Below, piece by piece: positions 1-9,172 of a stretch of 19,857 bases of DNA. The position numbers and the translations under genes are program-made. Position 1 is the first letter of the stretch, and each line of letters begins with the position of its first letter. Source of the DNA: CAJQQY01 sp964352225 (GTDB lineage: Bacteria; Bacteroidota; Bacteroidia; Chitinophagales; Saprospiraceae); the NCBI GenBank assembly GCA_964352225.1, contig CAYGRM010000089.1:1-19857 (forward strand). The letters are read 5' to 3'. The notes under the pieces are model-generated. The model did no database searches, was not told the origin of the DNA, and was given only the letters and a program-made list of their open reading frames with translations.

Positions 1-562
1 AAACAAAGGAGTTCCCTTTGGTCACGCCTGCCAAAGTCGAAGCAATTAATAGCACTAGAAAAAACGGAATGGAAGGTTTTTTTAAAAATTGATATAACGC
101 ATAAATCATTAATGTTCCAAATAAAATCAAAAATGCATCATTCGTAGCTTGCGCATGAATCGAGATAAATCGAGGATTGAGTGCTACCATCGAAAAACTC
201 AACAACTGAACCCAACGATTAAAAGGCTGCTCTAAAATGAAAATCAAACAAATCAGAAGTGTAAAAATCCCAGCGAAAGCATTGATGAGTTGAGCGAGAA
301 TAATTCGATTTTCATTGGAAGTGATTTCAAAAAAAGTCCAAAGTTTAGCAACGGTCTGATGGTAAAATTTGGGATGATAGCATTGCCAACAATCTGTGTA
401 CTCCGGATTTTTTCCCTTTGCCAAAATCAATTCTGATACTTCGAGGTGAATGTCATTTGCTGAACCGTCATTGACCATTGCCAAGGTAATCATCAAAGTT
501 GCCGAAAGAACGAGGATGAGATATATTAATGATTTAAAAATTGGAGAATCACTTGAAAGCAT
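1..562 (-). CDS. Polytopic membrane protein, glycosyltransferase family 39/PMT-like (N-terminal fragment)
   Basis: An open frame starts at ATG 562-560 and runs off the left edge without a stop, giving about 187 residues of the N-terminus. It opens with a hydrophobic segment (about residues 12-30), then a short polar stretch with a CWQCYHPKFYH motif, followed by several further hydrophobic helices. One first transmembrane helix, a polar loop ending in an aromatic/His motif, and then many helices is the layout of GT39 / dolichyl-phosphate-mannose-type glycosyltransferases, which move sugars from polyprenyl-phosphate carriers at the membrane. The catalytic Asp pair of that family is not clearly visible, and most of the protein lies outside the window, so the family call is tentative; another polytopic membrane protein is possible. 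An upstream ATG at 566-564 meets a stop after five codons. The pentapeptide gene ends 77 bp upstream. Confidence 0.5.
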   Translation of the reverse strand, partial: MLSSDSPIFKSLIYLILVLSATLMITLAMVNDGSANDIHLEVSELILAKGKNPEYTDCWQCYHPKFYHQTVAKLWTFFEITSNENRIILAQLINAFAGIFTLLICLIFILEQPFNRWVQLLSFSMVALNPRFISIHAQATNDAFLILFGTLMIYALYQFLKKPSIPFFLVLLIASTLAGVTKGNSFV

Positions 563-639
563 TCATAAAGGTAAAATAGAATTTGTTTTTTTAATGAGTT
601 TGTTTTGTAGAAAAATGACGTAGGAATAATTTCATCCAT

Positions 640-2166
640 TTACTTCCAACATTTTTTACCAAAACCTCTTCGCTTAGATCTTAGGATGTTATGTTGAATG
701 GTATCCGTTAAGGACATTTCTGTTATGTAGTTTTCATCGGGATCAAATGACAATTTGAAAAGAGGTAACCCTTTTGGTTGATGCTCGGTAGTTAGTTCAT
801 ACCTGTAAACCGAATCTTTTGGAATACCTAAACTTTCTTCTCCAAATGGATGTGCTTTAACAATAAAAACAAGGGGGTCTTTTCTTTTAATCGCTTCTTC
901 TTCTAATTTTTTAATTCGCTCAGTACTCTTGATCATGTCTAAAACTCTCTTTTGACAATCCCCCAATACATCAAGAGTGGACGCTTTTTTTCTTTCAAAT
1001 TGATAATATTGATCCACGATTAATCCTAAAGAATCTTTCGTGACCTTTTCTTTGATGTCAAAATATTCTTCTATGTAGGCTTTTCCAGAGACATTATATT
1101 TTTCTAATTCTCGCAATACATTAATGTCTTGGACTTTTACGCCATCCAGATCCACAAATTTAAACGTTAAATTATCTACCTTAATTCCTCTCAGCGTAGT
1201 ATGAGAAAAGTCACCTCCAAAAAAAGCATTGGTTAAGTTAGCTTTCATCATGTTCCCATTTCGCATCTCTACATCTTCTAAATTGGCACCACTTAAATTT
1301 GCCTCAGTCAATCTGCTATTATTCATAGAGGCATTTTTAAAATCTGATTTTTGTAGATTAGCAAAACTAATGTTGGCATAATCCAAGTCGGCTCCTTGGA
1401 AATTAGCTCCTTCCAAATTAGCATATTGCAAATTAATTTCTCTCAGGTAAGCATCTACTAAATTAGCTCCTTGCAGATCGGAGTAACTAAAATTGGCTTT
1501 CAAAAATATTTTTTGATATACTTCTATTCTCAAATTACTATTGATTAACGACAGTAATAATTGACCACGCTCGGGACTAAGCGGTTGTTTGATGAGTTGA
1601 TCATTTTCCAAATAACGATAAGGACGAAATGCCTGACTTAGTGAAATAATTCGACTAATTAACGACTCACTCAATCGCCCATTATTATTAGGCTGACTAG
1701 TTTCTTCGCCAATTTTATCCATCAAATTACTCATCAAAAAAACTAGGGAACTCCTACGACTCCCTTCTTCCAAATTGACCTGCTGATCCAATCGGTTATT
1801 TTGATAACGCAATAAAGTATTTTGATTATTTAATATATAGGTCTGAATACTCAAAACCAACAAAGGCAAAATAGTAATAAGGAGAGTAAAAGTACCAATA
1901 CGGGTAATTCGAATAATCAATTGAGACGTAAACTCAGCTAGGGTATCTTTAGTAACTTTTTGATCTGGAATTTCTTCGTAAAGTTGTTTGACACTTTTTT
2001 TCAATCCCTTTCCTACCAAATAATTGGTAGTGATGCGCTTTGCCCAATTACGAATAGTTCCTTTACCTGCATCCTTGCCTTTGTAAAAGTTAAGCTCCGT
2101 GCGAAGGAGTAAATTCTCTTTAATTAAATCTTGTAATTGTTCTTCTGGGTTTTCCTCTTCTTGCAT
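640..2166 (-). CDS. Membrane-anchored pentapeptide-repeat protein
   Basis: 508 residues. Residues 1-30 are charged and heptad-like, a likely short coiled coil. A strongly hydrophobic segment at about 90-110 is a probable transmembrane helix, followed by a Gln/Asn-rich stretch. Residues about 224-345 are pentapeptide repeats of the A(N/D)Lxx type, for example SDLQGANL, ANLEGANFQGADL and ANLSGANL, which fold as a right-handed quadrilateral beta-helix. The last 165 residues are Lys/Glu-rich without a domain I recognise. Pentapeptide proteins act in several ways (scaffolding, DNA-gyrase mimicry, membrane processes), so function is unknown; the membrane anchor argues against a gyrase-protecting Qnr-like role. 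The ATG at 2166 is the first in frame and lies inside one arm of a 13-bp inverted repeat (2165-2236), which may affect translation. Its upstream neighbour on the strand is the giant T9SS protein, 165 bp away. Confidence 0.8.
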   Translation of the reverse strand: MQEEENPEEQLQDLIKENLLLRTELNFYKGKDAGKGTIRNWAKRITTNYLVGKGLKKSVKQLYEEIPDQKVTKDTLAEFTSQLIIRITRIGTFTLLITILPLLVLSIQTYILNNQNTLLRYQNNRLDQQVNLEEGSRRSSLVFLMSNLMDKIGEETSQPNNNGRLSESLISRIISLSQAFRPYRYLENDQLIKQPLSPERGQLLLSLINSNLRIEVYQKIFLKANFSYSDLQGANLVDAYLREINLQYANLEGANFQGADLDYANISFANLQKSDFKNASMNNSRLTEANLSGANLEDVEMRNGNMMKANLTNAFFGGDFSHTTLRGIKVDNLTFKFVDLDGVKVQDINVLRELEKYNVSGKAYIEEYFDIKEKVTKDSLGLIVDQYYQFERKKASTLDVLGDCQKRVLDMIKSTERIKKLEEEAIKRKDPLVFIVKAHPFGEESLGIPKDSVYRYELTTEHQPKGLPLFKLSFDPDENYITEMSLTDTIQHNILRSKRRGFGKKCWK

Positions 2167-2236
2167 ATGGTTAGTGTGGTGATTTCTATAGGGAAGATAG
2201 GATTTATCTTTTAAAAAATTATTACACTAACCATAT
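2165..2236 (-). promoter_or_regulatory. 13-bp perfect inverted repeat spanning the start codon of the pentapeptide gene
   Basis: The arms ATATGGTTAGTGT (2165-2177) and ACACTAACCATAT (2224-2236) are perfectly complementary and separated by 46 bp. The proximal arm covers the first two bases of the ATG at 2166-2164. In a transcript starting upstream of 2236 this would form a stem hiding the start codon; as DNA it could be a spaced operator. No convincing TAnnTTTG promoter was found in 2237-2331, so the transcription start is unknown. Confidence 0.5.
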
Positions 2237-2331
2237 TTCAAAAAAACTAATCAAACCTCAAAATATTCCTCTTCTCTTCAGATATAATTTTTTTACATTA
2301 ATAACGACCGCTCCTTGATTACCTTTTGCTC

Positions 2332-5300
2332 CTAAAACTTTACAATCTTCTTAACCCAAAAATACTCTGCCGTCTTTACCTCCAACAAATAAACTCCATT
2401 GATAAAATGGTGAATATCAATACTTTCTTCCTGTCTAACTTCAGTTGTTAAAATTATTTTCCCACTCAAATCTCTTATTTCCAAAATACCTATTGGTATC
2501 TCTTCGGGCAATATTAAATAGATTTTATCACTTGCTGGATTTGGGAAAACCTGTAACGATAATTCTTCAATATCTTTATTGGAAACAATTAAGTCAATTC
2601 CATCACAGTCTTCATCAATTCCGTTATTTGGAATTTCTATTGCGTCAGGATTGATATCCATATTATCATCATCGCAATCATCCGTAATTAGAAATCCATC
2701 CCNNNNNNNNNNNNNNNNNNNNNNNNNNNNNNNNNNNNNNNNNNNNNNNNNNNNNNNNNNNNNNNNNNNNNNNNNNNNNNNNNNNNNNNNNNNNNNNNNN
2801 NNTCATCAATACCATTATATGGAATTTCTGTGGCATCGGGATTGATATCCATATTATCATCATCGCAATCATCCGTAATTAGAAATCCATCCCCATCTAA
2901 ATCATCATCTAAAGTGAGCGGATTACAATCTTCATCAATACCATTATATGGAATTTCTGTGGCATCGGGATTGATATCCATATTATTATCATCACAATCA
3001 TCAGCGAAGAGAAAACCATCTCCATCCAAATCATCATCTAAAGTCAGAGGATTACAGTCTTCGTCAATGCCATTGTAAGGCACTTCGAATGCGTCAGGAT
3101 TGATATCTATATTATTATCATCACAATCATCAGCGAGGAGGAAGCCGTCACCGTCTATGTCATCATCAACGGTAAGCGGATTACAATCGTCATCAAGACC
3201 ATTATAAGGTACTTCAGTAGCATCGGGGTTGATGTTGAAATTATTATCATCACAGTCCGTAAAGAAATCGAATCCGTCGCCATCTGTATCAAAGCTGCTG
3301 ATTAAAATATTTTCAGTCGTATTGGTAAGAATAGGCGGATTGAAATCAAAAAAGATATTGGCGTTGTTTTGAATAATCGTTTGTTCGGGGAGATTCGGCT
3401 TTTGTTGGATTTCGAATTTCACAAATCCCTGGCTACCCAATAGATTTGTAGTGCTATCCGGCAAAAGAATATTTTCAAAAATAAATTCTAGTTTTCCATA
3501 ACTATCCAAAAAGACTTGATAATCGTGACTACTTGCAAGTGGCCGAAAAGTAGGCCAATCTAAATTCGGATCTAGCTGATCTTCAAGTCTTACCAAAAAG
3601 GCAGTATCATTTCCAGTATTTTGAAATCGAATCGTATAGTTGAAGATATCTGTAAAAAGCGTATAATTAGGCTGCCCAATGATATTGGGAGTGACTAATT
3701 TATCATTAGGATCATAGGCACAAGTGAGTTCTTCTGCAAAGTTAAAAGTATCCGTAAATATAATGTTATTGCTTCCATCGAAAATATTCCCCTTTACTTT
3801 CAAATGAAGGATGGAACCAATCTGATCTACTCCAGGCATATTTAGAACTACGAAATACTGATTGTCATAAGAAGGAATCAAATCTTCATAGTCCCAAGTG
3901 AGTAAGGAGTCAGAAATAATTGTTGGAGTAGGAACAGCATTCTCATAAGTAGTTAATGTGTCCAATAATAGTGTTACTGTTCCTGATGTAATTTCGTTTC
4001 CAATATTTTTTAAATTCAAATAGAAAGGTACAGGATTATTACATCGAAGAGGACCAGAAGTTAAATCCACTTCTACTTCATTCATCGGGTTAGTAGGTTT
4101 TAACCCAAAATTTTGAGTCACAACGGGGACAGAGTTGTCAACGATAATATTTACTGAAGCTGGACTCGTTGGCATCCATTCAAGAGTAGGGTCAATGGTT
4201 AAGGTATAATCATTCGGCAAAACGAAATAGGAAAACGCCCCTTGTTGATTAGTCCAAGTATCTAAAGCATCTGGTTCTAAGTTTAAATTTTGATTATTCA
4301 AAGGAATTTCGTTAGAATCAAAAATACCATCTTCATTTAAATCCCAATAGACCGTTCCAGAAATTTGTGGTTTATCAAAAAGATTTTCAAACCAAACAAC
4401 CTCATCGAGATTAGTTGTGATAAAAATATCTAAGTCATCGTCATTATCAATATCTGATAAGTGCAAACTCGTAATACTTCCATTTCCACCAATAGCTTGA
4501 TTATCATTAAAATTACCTAGTCCATCAGAGTTCTCAAACCAACTTACTTCAGTTCCATCAATGGTTCCCATCACTATATCATTATCTCCATCATTATCCA
4601 TGTCGGCTGCATAAGCAACATTAGGAACAGGAATAAAAGTCAACGGAAAGGAAATCGGATTACTAAAAGTTCCTAGTCCATCTTCATTTCTAAACCAAAC
4701 GATGGCATCACTATATTGAAAAGGTGCGACCAAATCATTGTCGCCATCACCATCTAAATCCGCAGCGTGAACCATGGTAACATGATTAGCATTGTCGGTG
4801 ACAATTTGTTGTCCTCCCCAACTCAATGCATCTCCCATGTTTTCATACCATGCAATTTCATCAATACCCTCTGCTGCGGATAAAACATCCAGATCACTAT
4901 CTCCGTCTATATCAATTGCAAAAACCGATGTTGCACCAACACCAGAAAGGGTGATACTTTGTTCAGCACTAAAGTTGCCCAATCCATCTTCGTTTTCAAA
5001 CCAAGTAATATTACTCCGAGCTGTCAAGATATCCTGATCTCCATCCTGATCTAAATCAATTACAAGAATGTCAGTAGCTCCGGTAAAAGTAGTAGACAAG
5101 ATATTTGCAGGGCCAAAATTCCCTAGCCCATCTATATTTTCATACCATGCAGTTTTATCACCGCTTTGGGAAGTGGCGACTACATCGATATCCCCATCGC
5201 CATCCATGTCACCTGCCTGAACTACCCTAGCAATTATTGCATTCGTAGATATAATTTGTTGTCCTTGAAAAACACCATTGACATTTTGATACCAGACAAT

Positions 5301-6533
5301 AGAATTGTCTTCTTCTAATGCAGTAATCACATCCTCATCTCCATCATTATCTAAGTCGGCAGCAAAAACTGATTGAGGTTTATTAATGATAATAGAGACA
5401 ATCTTTTGTGTTCCAAAATCACCCATCCCATCTTCGTTTTCGTACCATGCTACTTTTTTATCATCAGAGGAAGTAGACAATGCATCAATATCCCCATCTC
5501 CATCGAGGTCTCCTGTATAAACATTTTTTCCACCATCTAAAGAAAAAATCGTAATCATATTTCCAAAGCTTCCTTGCCCATCCTCATTTTCAAACCATGC
5601 AATTCTACTATCCGAAACGATTAAAACATCAAAATCACCATCACCATCTACATCATCAGTTTGAATGGAGCGAACCATATTAGTGTTATCAGAAATAACT
5701 TGCTCTGAACCAAAATTACCTTGCCCATCCAAATTTTCGAACCATGCCACTTTATCCTCAGCTAAAGAAACATATAAAGCGTCCTGATCACCATCGCCAT
5801 CCACGTCAGAGGTAGTACACATTGCAATTAAAATAGCATTATCCGAGATGATTTTTTTCTCACCAAAATTACCTAAGCCGTCTTCATTTTCGTACCAAGC
5901 AAGGATACCATCGATATTTATCCCAGCTAAAATATCGGTATCTCCATCTCCGTCAAGGTCTGTAAGGAAAAGGGACCGAACACCATTAGCGGTGGTGTCC
6001 ACTTTGATCTCATTACTAAAATCACCTAGTCCATCTTCATTTTTATACCAAGCAATTTTATCATCTTGAATNNNNNNNNNNAAATCACCATCTCCATCCA
6101 AGTCTCCAGTAGAAACATCTACTGCTCGATCTGCATTGGTAGAAAGAATTTGTTGAGGCCCAAAGTTTCCTTGCCCGTCAACGTTTTCGTACCAAGCAAT
6201 TTTATCATCATTAATAGAAGCAGAAAGTATATCTAAGTCATTATCACCATCTAAGTCAGCAGTAAAGATACCGAAAGCGGAAGCGATTTCAGTAGAGATG
6301 ATTTGCAATGATCCAAACTCTCCTTGCCCATTTAGATTTTCATACCATCCAATTTTATTATTAGAAAAGTCAGAAAATAAAATGTCGAGATCACCGTCAC
6401 CATCTAAATCAGCAGAACGAACAGCATAAGGTTGAGAAAGTTCTGTTGAAGCTACTATCTTTCTTGAACTGAATTGTCCAAATAAAAAGGTAGGGAAAAG
6501 CAGAAAAAGTAAATATAGGAAATTGAGTTTCAT
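2332..6533 (-). CDS. Giant secreted surface protein: FG-GAP propeller blades, MopE-type repeats, T9SS sorting domain (interrupted by assembly gaps)
   Basis: One gene split artificially by gaps. It starts with a signal peptide (MKLNFLYLLFLLFP..., probable cleavage near FGQ, residue 20). Residues about 25-715 hold 14 repeats of roughly 50 residues, each with a DxDGDGD calcium-type loop and an (A/V)W(Y/F)EN..DGxGxFG motif: FG-GAP/VCBS-type propeller blades. Next come an SdrD-B-like domain (about 720-800, SGTVYWDLNEDG), a repeat domain with CAYDPNDK (about 810-1065), and at least five 43-residue repeats of DGDGFxxxDDCDDxNxxINPDAxEIPYNGIDEDC, resembling PF11617 (Cu-binding MopE). The C-terminus (VFPNPASDK...ISGKI-like...GVYLLEV, ending KKIVKF) is a Por-secretion/T9SS sorting domain, so the protein should be exported and attached to the surface or released. 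The 100-N gap shifts the apparent frame; the true missing length is probably 38 bp or 38 plus multiples of 129. Likely role in adhesion or binding; the ligand is unknown. Confidence 0.85.
2596..3290 (-). repeat. Tandem 129-bp repeats encoding 43-residue MopE-type Asp-rich units
   Basis: Equivalent positions (ccatc/ccgtc of the DGDGF codons) recur at 2887, 3016, 3145 and 3274, exactly 129 bp apart, with a fifth copy at 2696 beyond the 100-N gap. The two copies flanking the gap are almost identical at nucleotide level, while the outer copies have diverged. The unit encodes DGDGF, DDCDD and NPDAxEIPYNGIDEDC motifs. This is coding repeat, not a CRISPR array. Confidence 0.9.
2703..2802. other. Assembly gap (100 N) inside the MopE-type repeats
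   Basis: The gap begins after codon fragment GA of ...NGIDE and ends within GGG of the next DGDGF. Filling it with the sequence of the neighbouring unit needs 38 bp, which restores both the reading frame and the exact 129-bp periodicity. The 100 Ns are therefore a placeholder; 38 + 129n bp would also fit. Confidence 0.85.
6072..6081. other. Assembly gap (10 N) inside an FG-GAP blade
   Basis: The third propeller blade reads DLDGDGD-(4 unknown)-IQDDKIAW, while most other blades have 13 residues between DGDxD and the (A/G)W motif. The blade is about three codons short, so the true gap is more likely about 19 bp than 10. Confidence 0.6.
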
Positions 6534-6562
6534 AACTTGAATTGGATATTATTTTTAAATCA

Positions 6563-6570
6563 CAAAGTTA
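6563..6570 (-). promoter_or_regulatory. Bacteroidota -7 box for the giant surface protein gene
   Basis: TAACTTTG on the minus strand is an exact match to TAnnTTTG, 30 bp upstream of the ATG at 6533. The expected start site near 6556 gives a short leader. No good -33 TTG lies at the usual spacing, so the promoter may be weak or activator-dependent. Confidence 0.5.
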
Positions 6571-6607
6571 GTCCTATTAAAGTTATTTAGCCATAGTTAT
6601 GATTCAC

Positions 6608-6654
6608 AAAAAAAATCAACACTAGCTTATAATTAGAGGCTAATGTTGATTTTT
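6608..6654 (-). terminator. Rho-independent terminator after paaZ
   Basis: On the minus strand AAAAATCAACATTAGC pairs with GCTAGTGTTGAT through at least 12 base pairs with one G-U wobble and a 12-nt loop, followed by a run of eight T. It lies about 30 bp after the paaZ stop and before the -7 box of the next gene, so it closes the paa transcription unit. Confidence 0.88.
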
Positions 6655-6682
6655 CGAAAAAGAAGATTTACTTTATTAATTT

Positions 6683-9172
6683 TTATATCCCAAACTGCCC
6701 CAAATGATGCGCCCAATGCTTCCTCCCCAACAACTGCCATTCATACCTCGTCAACCATCCAAACACAGTATTCTTTACTGTCCCCTTTGGATTTTCTTTA
6801 AAGAAAATTTCTAACTCATCGTATGCCTTAAAATACGCATCCTTCGCTTCCTCCAAACTTCCAAAACGTAAATCTTCCACCTCTCCTTTTTTCAAAACTG
6901 GATGATCAAACTCCTTTGGCATCGGACGATAATTCCACAATGAGTCTTGGGTTTTTTCCATATACTTTTCAGGAGTGGTGATTTCAGTTTCCACATTTCC
7001 TAAAGCCATCTGAGTAAAAAATTCCATGTGCTCGACTAAATGTTGTGCAGTCATTTTGCCCCATTTTGGCTGAGTACTTTCAGTCAAAGCATTTAATTTT
7101 TCTTGCAAATATGGTTTTGTAATTTCTGGAAATGGTGATTTCTTTTGCACCAAAGTCAAAATTGTTGCCATCGCTACCAACTCACCATCTTGATCAAAAA
7201 TTTCTTCGTACCATTTGATCACACCTGATGGATGTTCTTTTCCGCGGCTATCACGTTCTACTTTTTCCTTGCAAGTCAAGCGTACTTGAATCGTATCACC
7301 ATGATAAATTGGACGAATAAATCGACAATTATCTAAGCCATAATTTGCACCAACTGGCCCTTTCGCAGGATGAACAAAAAGTCCTGCCGCTGCTGCTAAC
7401 AAGAAATATCCATGCGCCGCTCGTTTTTCAAAAATTGTCCCGTCCAAAGAAGTAATATCGGTATGTGCATAAAAAACGTCCCAAGTCAAATTCGCAAAAT
7501 TTTGAATATCGGAGTCAGTAATTGTTCGCTTGTGCGTCAACAATGACATCCCCGGTTCGATCTCTTCGAAATAATATTTAAAAGGATGTTGTGGCGCTTC
7601 TGTCACTTTTGCATTGGGTTGATAAATACCTGTAATCGCAGAAAGTGTCGTTGGTGTTCCTTGCACCGCACATCTTTGGAGGTAGTGATTGATGCCTCGC
7701 ATTCCGCCCATTTCTTCTCCTCCTCCTGCTCGTCCTGGTCCTCCATGAATCAAAGTTGGAAGTGGAGAACCATGACCTGTACTTTGTTTTGCGTTCTCTC
7801 GATTGAGTACTAAAATCCGACCATGATGACTTGCTGCTCCAACTACAAATTCTCTTGCCTCTGCATCATCAAAAGTAGCAATCGACGCGCACAAAGAACC
7901 TTTTCCCATCTGCGCTAATTCGACTGCTTGCTCGATTCCTTTGTACGGCATAATCGTACTCACCGGCCCGAATGCTTCAATCTCATGTACCCCTAAATTC
8001 TTGTATGGATTTTTTTCTAACAATAAAATTGGAGAAAGGAATGCACCTTTGTCATAGTCCGCATCAATCAAATCTATCCGATCCAAACTACCATAAACGA
8101 TCTCGGCAGTCTGTGCTAATTCTCTCACTCGATCACGAACTTCGGTCACTTGCTCCTTGCTCGCCAATGCGCCCATCCGAACCCCTTCCGCCGTTGGATT
8201 TCCGATTCCGATTCTTCCTAACTGCTTTCCTAAAGCAATTTGCACATCTTCGACTAAATGTTCGGGAACAATAATTCTTCGAATGGCCGTACATTTTTGA
8301 CCGCACTTAGAAGTCATTTCTTTTCGAACTTCTTTCACAAATAAATCAAACTCTGGAGTTCCTGAAACTGCATTTTCTCCCAAGACAGAACAGTTCAAAC
8401 TATCTGCCTCCATATTAAAAGGAACTGCTTCCGAAATAATTCTTGGATGCGCTTTGAGCATTCGTCCTGTGTTTGCTGAACCTGTGAAGGTCACCACATC
8501 TTGTGAATCAACGGTATCCAAAATCGTTCGAGCGGAACCACAAATTAATTGCAAGGCACCTTCTGGTAAGATTCCAGAAGCGATAATTTCTCGCACAACT
8601 GCTTCCGTCAAAAACGAAGTGGCTGTTGCTGGTTTGACTATAGCGGGAACTCCTGCCATCCAATTCGTCGCACATTTTTCGAGCATTCCCCAAACTGGAA
8701 AATTATAAGCATTGATATGAATCGCTACTCCTCGTTTTGGAACCATGATATGCTGTGCGGCAAAACTTCCTCCTCTCGATATATCTACGAAATCTCCATC
8801 GACATGAAAAGTTTGATTGGCAAAATTTTTCCGTAAGGAAGCATTAGAGAATAAATTCCCAAAACCACCTTCGATGTCCACCCAACTATCTGCTCGAGTC
8901 GCGCCAGTTTTATAACTCACTTCGTAAAATTGCTCTTTCTTTTTGGTTAAATAAAGGGCGAGTTTTTTGAGCATGTTGCCACGCTCTTGGAAGGTCATTT
9001 TTCGCAAAGGTGCGCCACCTGTCTTGCGACCGTAGTTTAGGATTCCTTCAAAATCTAAACCTTTGGTGGTGGACATGGCTACGACTTCGCCGGTGACCGA
9101 ATTGTATAATGGAGTGCCATCGCCGTCGCCTGCGAGCCAATTTCCTTGGACGTAATTTTCGAGTTTTTTCAT
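6683..9172 (-). CDS. paaZ: PaaZ: oxepin-CoA hydrolase / 3-oxo-5,6-dehydrosuberyl-CoA semialdehyde dehydrogenase with extra C-terminal DinB-like domain
   Basis: 829 residues; E. coli PaaZ has 681. Residues about 1-515 are an aldehyde dehydrogenase with catalytic Glu255 (NMEADS) and Cys294 (GQKC). Residues about 530-678 are a MaoC-type hotdog hydratase with the Asp565/His570 pair in WDVFYAHTD. PaaZ opens the oxepin-CoA ring hydrolytically, then oxidises the aldehyde with NADP+ to 3-oxo-5,6-dehydrosuberyl-CoA in the cytoplasm. Beyond residue 690 is an unexpected 140-residue extension resembling DinB/DUF1569 four-helix proteins (WGKMTAQHLVEH at 704-715, LTRYEWQLLGRKHWAHH at 807-823). Its His711/715 and His819/822/823 could form a metal site; its role is unknown. 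The ATG overlaps the stop of the upstream lipoprotein gene (ATGA), suggesting translational coupling. A terminator follows. The hydrolase/dehydrogenase call is firm; the extension's family is by motif only. Confidence 0.95.
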   Translation of the reverse strand: MKKLENYVQGNWLAGDGDGTPLYNSVTGEVVAMSTTKGLDFEGILNYGRKTGGAPLRKMTFQERGNMLKKLALYLTKKKEQFYEVSYKTGATRADSWVDIEGGFGNLFSNASLRKNFANQTFHVDGDFVDISRGGSFAAQHIMVPKRGVAIHINAYNFPVWGMLEKCATNWMAGVPAIVKPATATSFLTEAVVREIIASGILPEGALQLICGSARTILDTVDSQDVVTFTGSANTGRMLKAHPRIISEAVPFNMEADSLNCSVLGENAVSGTPEFDLFVKEVRKEMTSKCGQKCTAIRRIIVPEHLVEDVQIALGKQLGRIGIGNPTAEGVRMGALASKEQVTEVRDRVRELAQTAEIVYGSLDRIDLIDADYDKGAFLSPILLLEKNPYKNLGVHEIEAFGPVSTIMPYKGIEQAVELAQMGKGSLCASIATFDDAEAREFVVGAASHHGRILVLNRENAKQSTGHGSPLPTLIHGGPGRAGGGEEMGGMRGINHYLQRCAVQGTPTTLSAITGIYQPNAKVTEAPQHPFKYYFEEIEPGMSLLTHKRTITDSDIQNFANLTWDVFYAHTDITSLDGTIFEKRAAHGYFLLAAAAGLFVHPAKGPVGANYGLDNCRFIRPIYHGDTIQVRLTCKEKVERDSRGKEHPSGVIKWYEEIFDQDGELVAMATILTLVQKKSPFPEITKPYLQEKLNALTESTQPKWGKMTAQHLVEHMEFFTQMALGNVETEITTPEKYMEKTQDSLWNYRPMPKEFDHPVLKKGEVEDLRFGSLEEAKDAYFKAYDELEIFFKENPKGTVKNTVFGWLTRYEWQLLGRKHWAHHLGQFGI

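Noticed and set aside
2579..3078. Plus-strand open frames over the Asp-rich repeats and through the N-run
   Set aside because: They are antisense shadows of the 129-bp coding repeats; their Ser/Pro-rich translations are the mirror of Asp codons and one depends on Ns.
2596..3290. Evenly spaced direct repeats, considered as a CRISPR array
   Set aside because: The unit is 129 bp, conserved throughout without variable spacers, and encodes in-frame MopE-type motifs.
7586..8708. Several 60-100 codon frames inside paaZ on both strands
   Set aside because: They overlap the well-supported PaaZ catalytic domains completely and have no family features.
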